DNA from: Chromobacterium haemolyticum
GTDB lineage: Bacteria; Pseudomonadota; Gammaproteobacteria; Burkholderiales; Chromobacteriaceae
DNA length: 64,000 nt
Assembly: GCF_002081825.1 (NCBI RefSeq)
Contig: NZ_MUKU01000018.1
Location: 34,732 to 98,731, forward strand
Reading direction: 5' to 3'
The translations under genes were made by a program, and so were the position numbers. The stretch's first letter is position 1. Each line of letters begins with the position of its first letter. This document shows, piece after piece, positions 63,895-64,000 of this stretch. The notes under the pieces were generated by a model, which made no database searches, was not told the origin of the DNA, and saw only the letters and a list, made by a program, of their open reading frames with translations.

Positions 63895-64000
63895 ACCAGC
63901 GATAAGGAGAGAAGTCCTAGGTTTGCATGGTAGTGGTACTGCTTGATAGTTCGGTGGTCCGCTGCTGGCGATAGCGTGCCGCAAACACTGCTGGTGGTAT

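Overview
The window is GC-rich chromosomal DNA of a Chromobacterium-like member of the Neisseriales (Betaproteobacteria). This is inferred from gene content (leucine catabolism under a MerR regulator, pgaABCD, RtcR/RtcB, a leaderless chitinase/LPMO pair, an orphan PAAR locus) and from Neisseria-type short repeats built around GTAC-N4-GTAC. No rRNA gene is present, so genus is not proven.

Layout. 0-1.4 kb: a GntR/FCD regulator and a minus-strand tRNA operon Pro-Arg-His-His with a clear sigma70 promoter and terminator. 1.5-11.1 kb: housekeeping (folD, purU, a NUDIX hydrolase, uppP, a UPF0149 protein, cysS, rpmE) and two glycosyltransferases. 11.1-20.6 kb: a leucine/isovalerate operon on the minus strand, liuA-liuB-liuC-liuD-(GyrI-like)-liuE-aacS. 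Its regulator LiuR lies at 26.4 kb next to an acyl-CoA ligase, and the same palindrome lies in front of both. 22.3-26.3 kb: an OFA-family MFS transporter with a LytS/LytTR two-component pair resembling E. coli YpdAB-YhjX. 30.3-32.9 kb: a NemR-type regulator with a nitroreductase and NemA, with matching operators. 35.5-41.7 kb: pgaABCD for poly-beta-1,6-N-acetylglucosamine. 45.3-47.2 kb: DUF59, NnrS-like and hemerythrin genes behind a strong NsrR-like operator. 47.2-51.5 kb: rtcR, a sigma54 promoter, rtcB and a nucleotidyltransferase (RNA repair). 51.6-53.7 kb: a chitin LPMO and a GH18 chitinase, both without signal peptides. 53.8-59.7 kb: a polyamine-type binding protein, an XRE-cupin regulator, a flavin/Fe-S oxidoreductase, a quinone reductase and a LysR regulator. 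60.8-62.5 kb: a lower-GC PAAR, predicted papain-like effector and immunity-candidate cluster. The window ends with an SlyD-like isomerase and an unknown gene.

The most unusual content is a three-copy RNA-plus-protein module (A 21280-22069 minus, B 59867-60657 plus, C 29474-30165 minus). Each copy has a sigma70-like promoter (TTGAC, 17-18 bp, NACAAT), a leader of about 230 nt that can fold as two hairpins, a long closing stem P1 enclosing three hairpins, a conserved linker and one more hairpin, then a Shine-Dalgarno and a small protein of 140-173 aa. Copies A and B are nearly identical in DNA, yet P1 differs at four base pairs, all of them compensatory. Copy C has diverged in sequence but keeps the same helices in the same order. 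I do not recognise either the RNA or the protein family.

A MITE-like repeat family of about 143 bp (ends TAAGARCCTGTTC) is scattered through the window. Several copies begin exactly at the stop codon of a gene.
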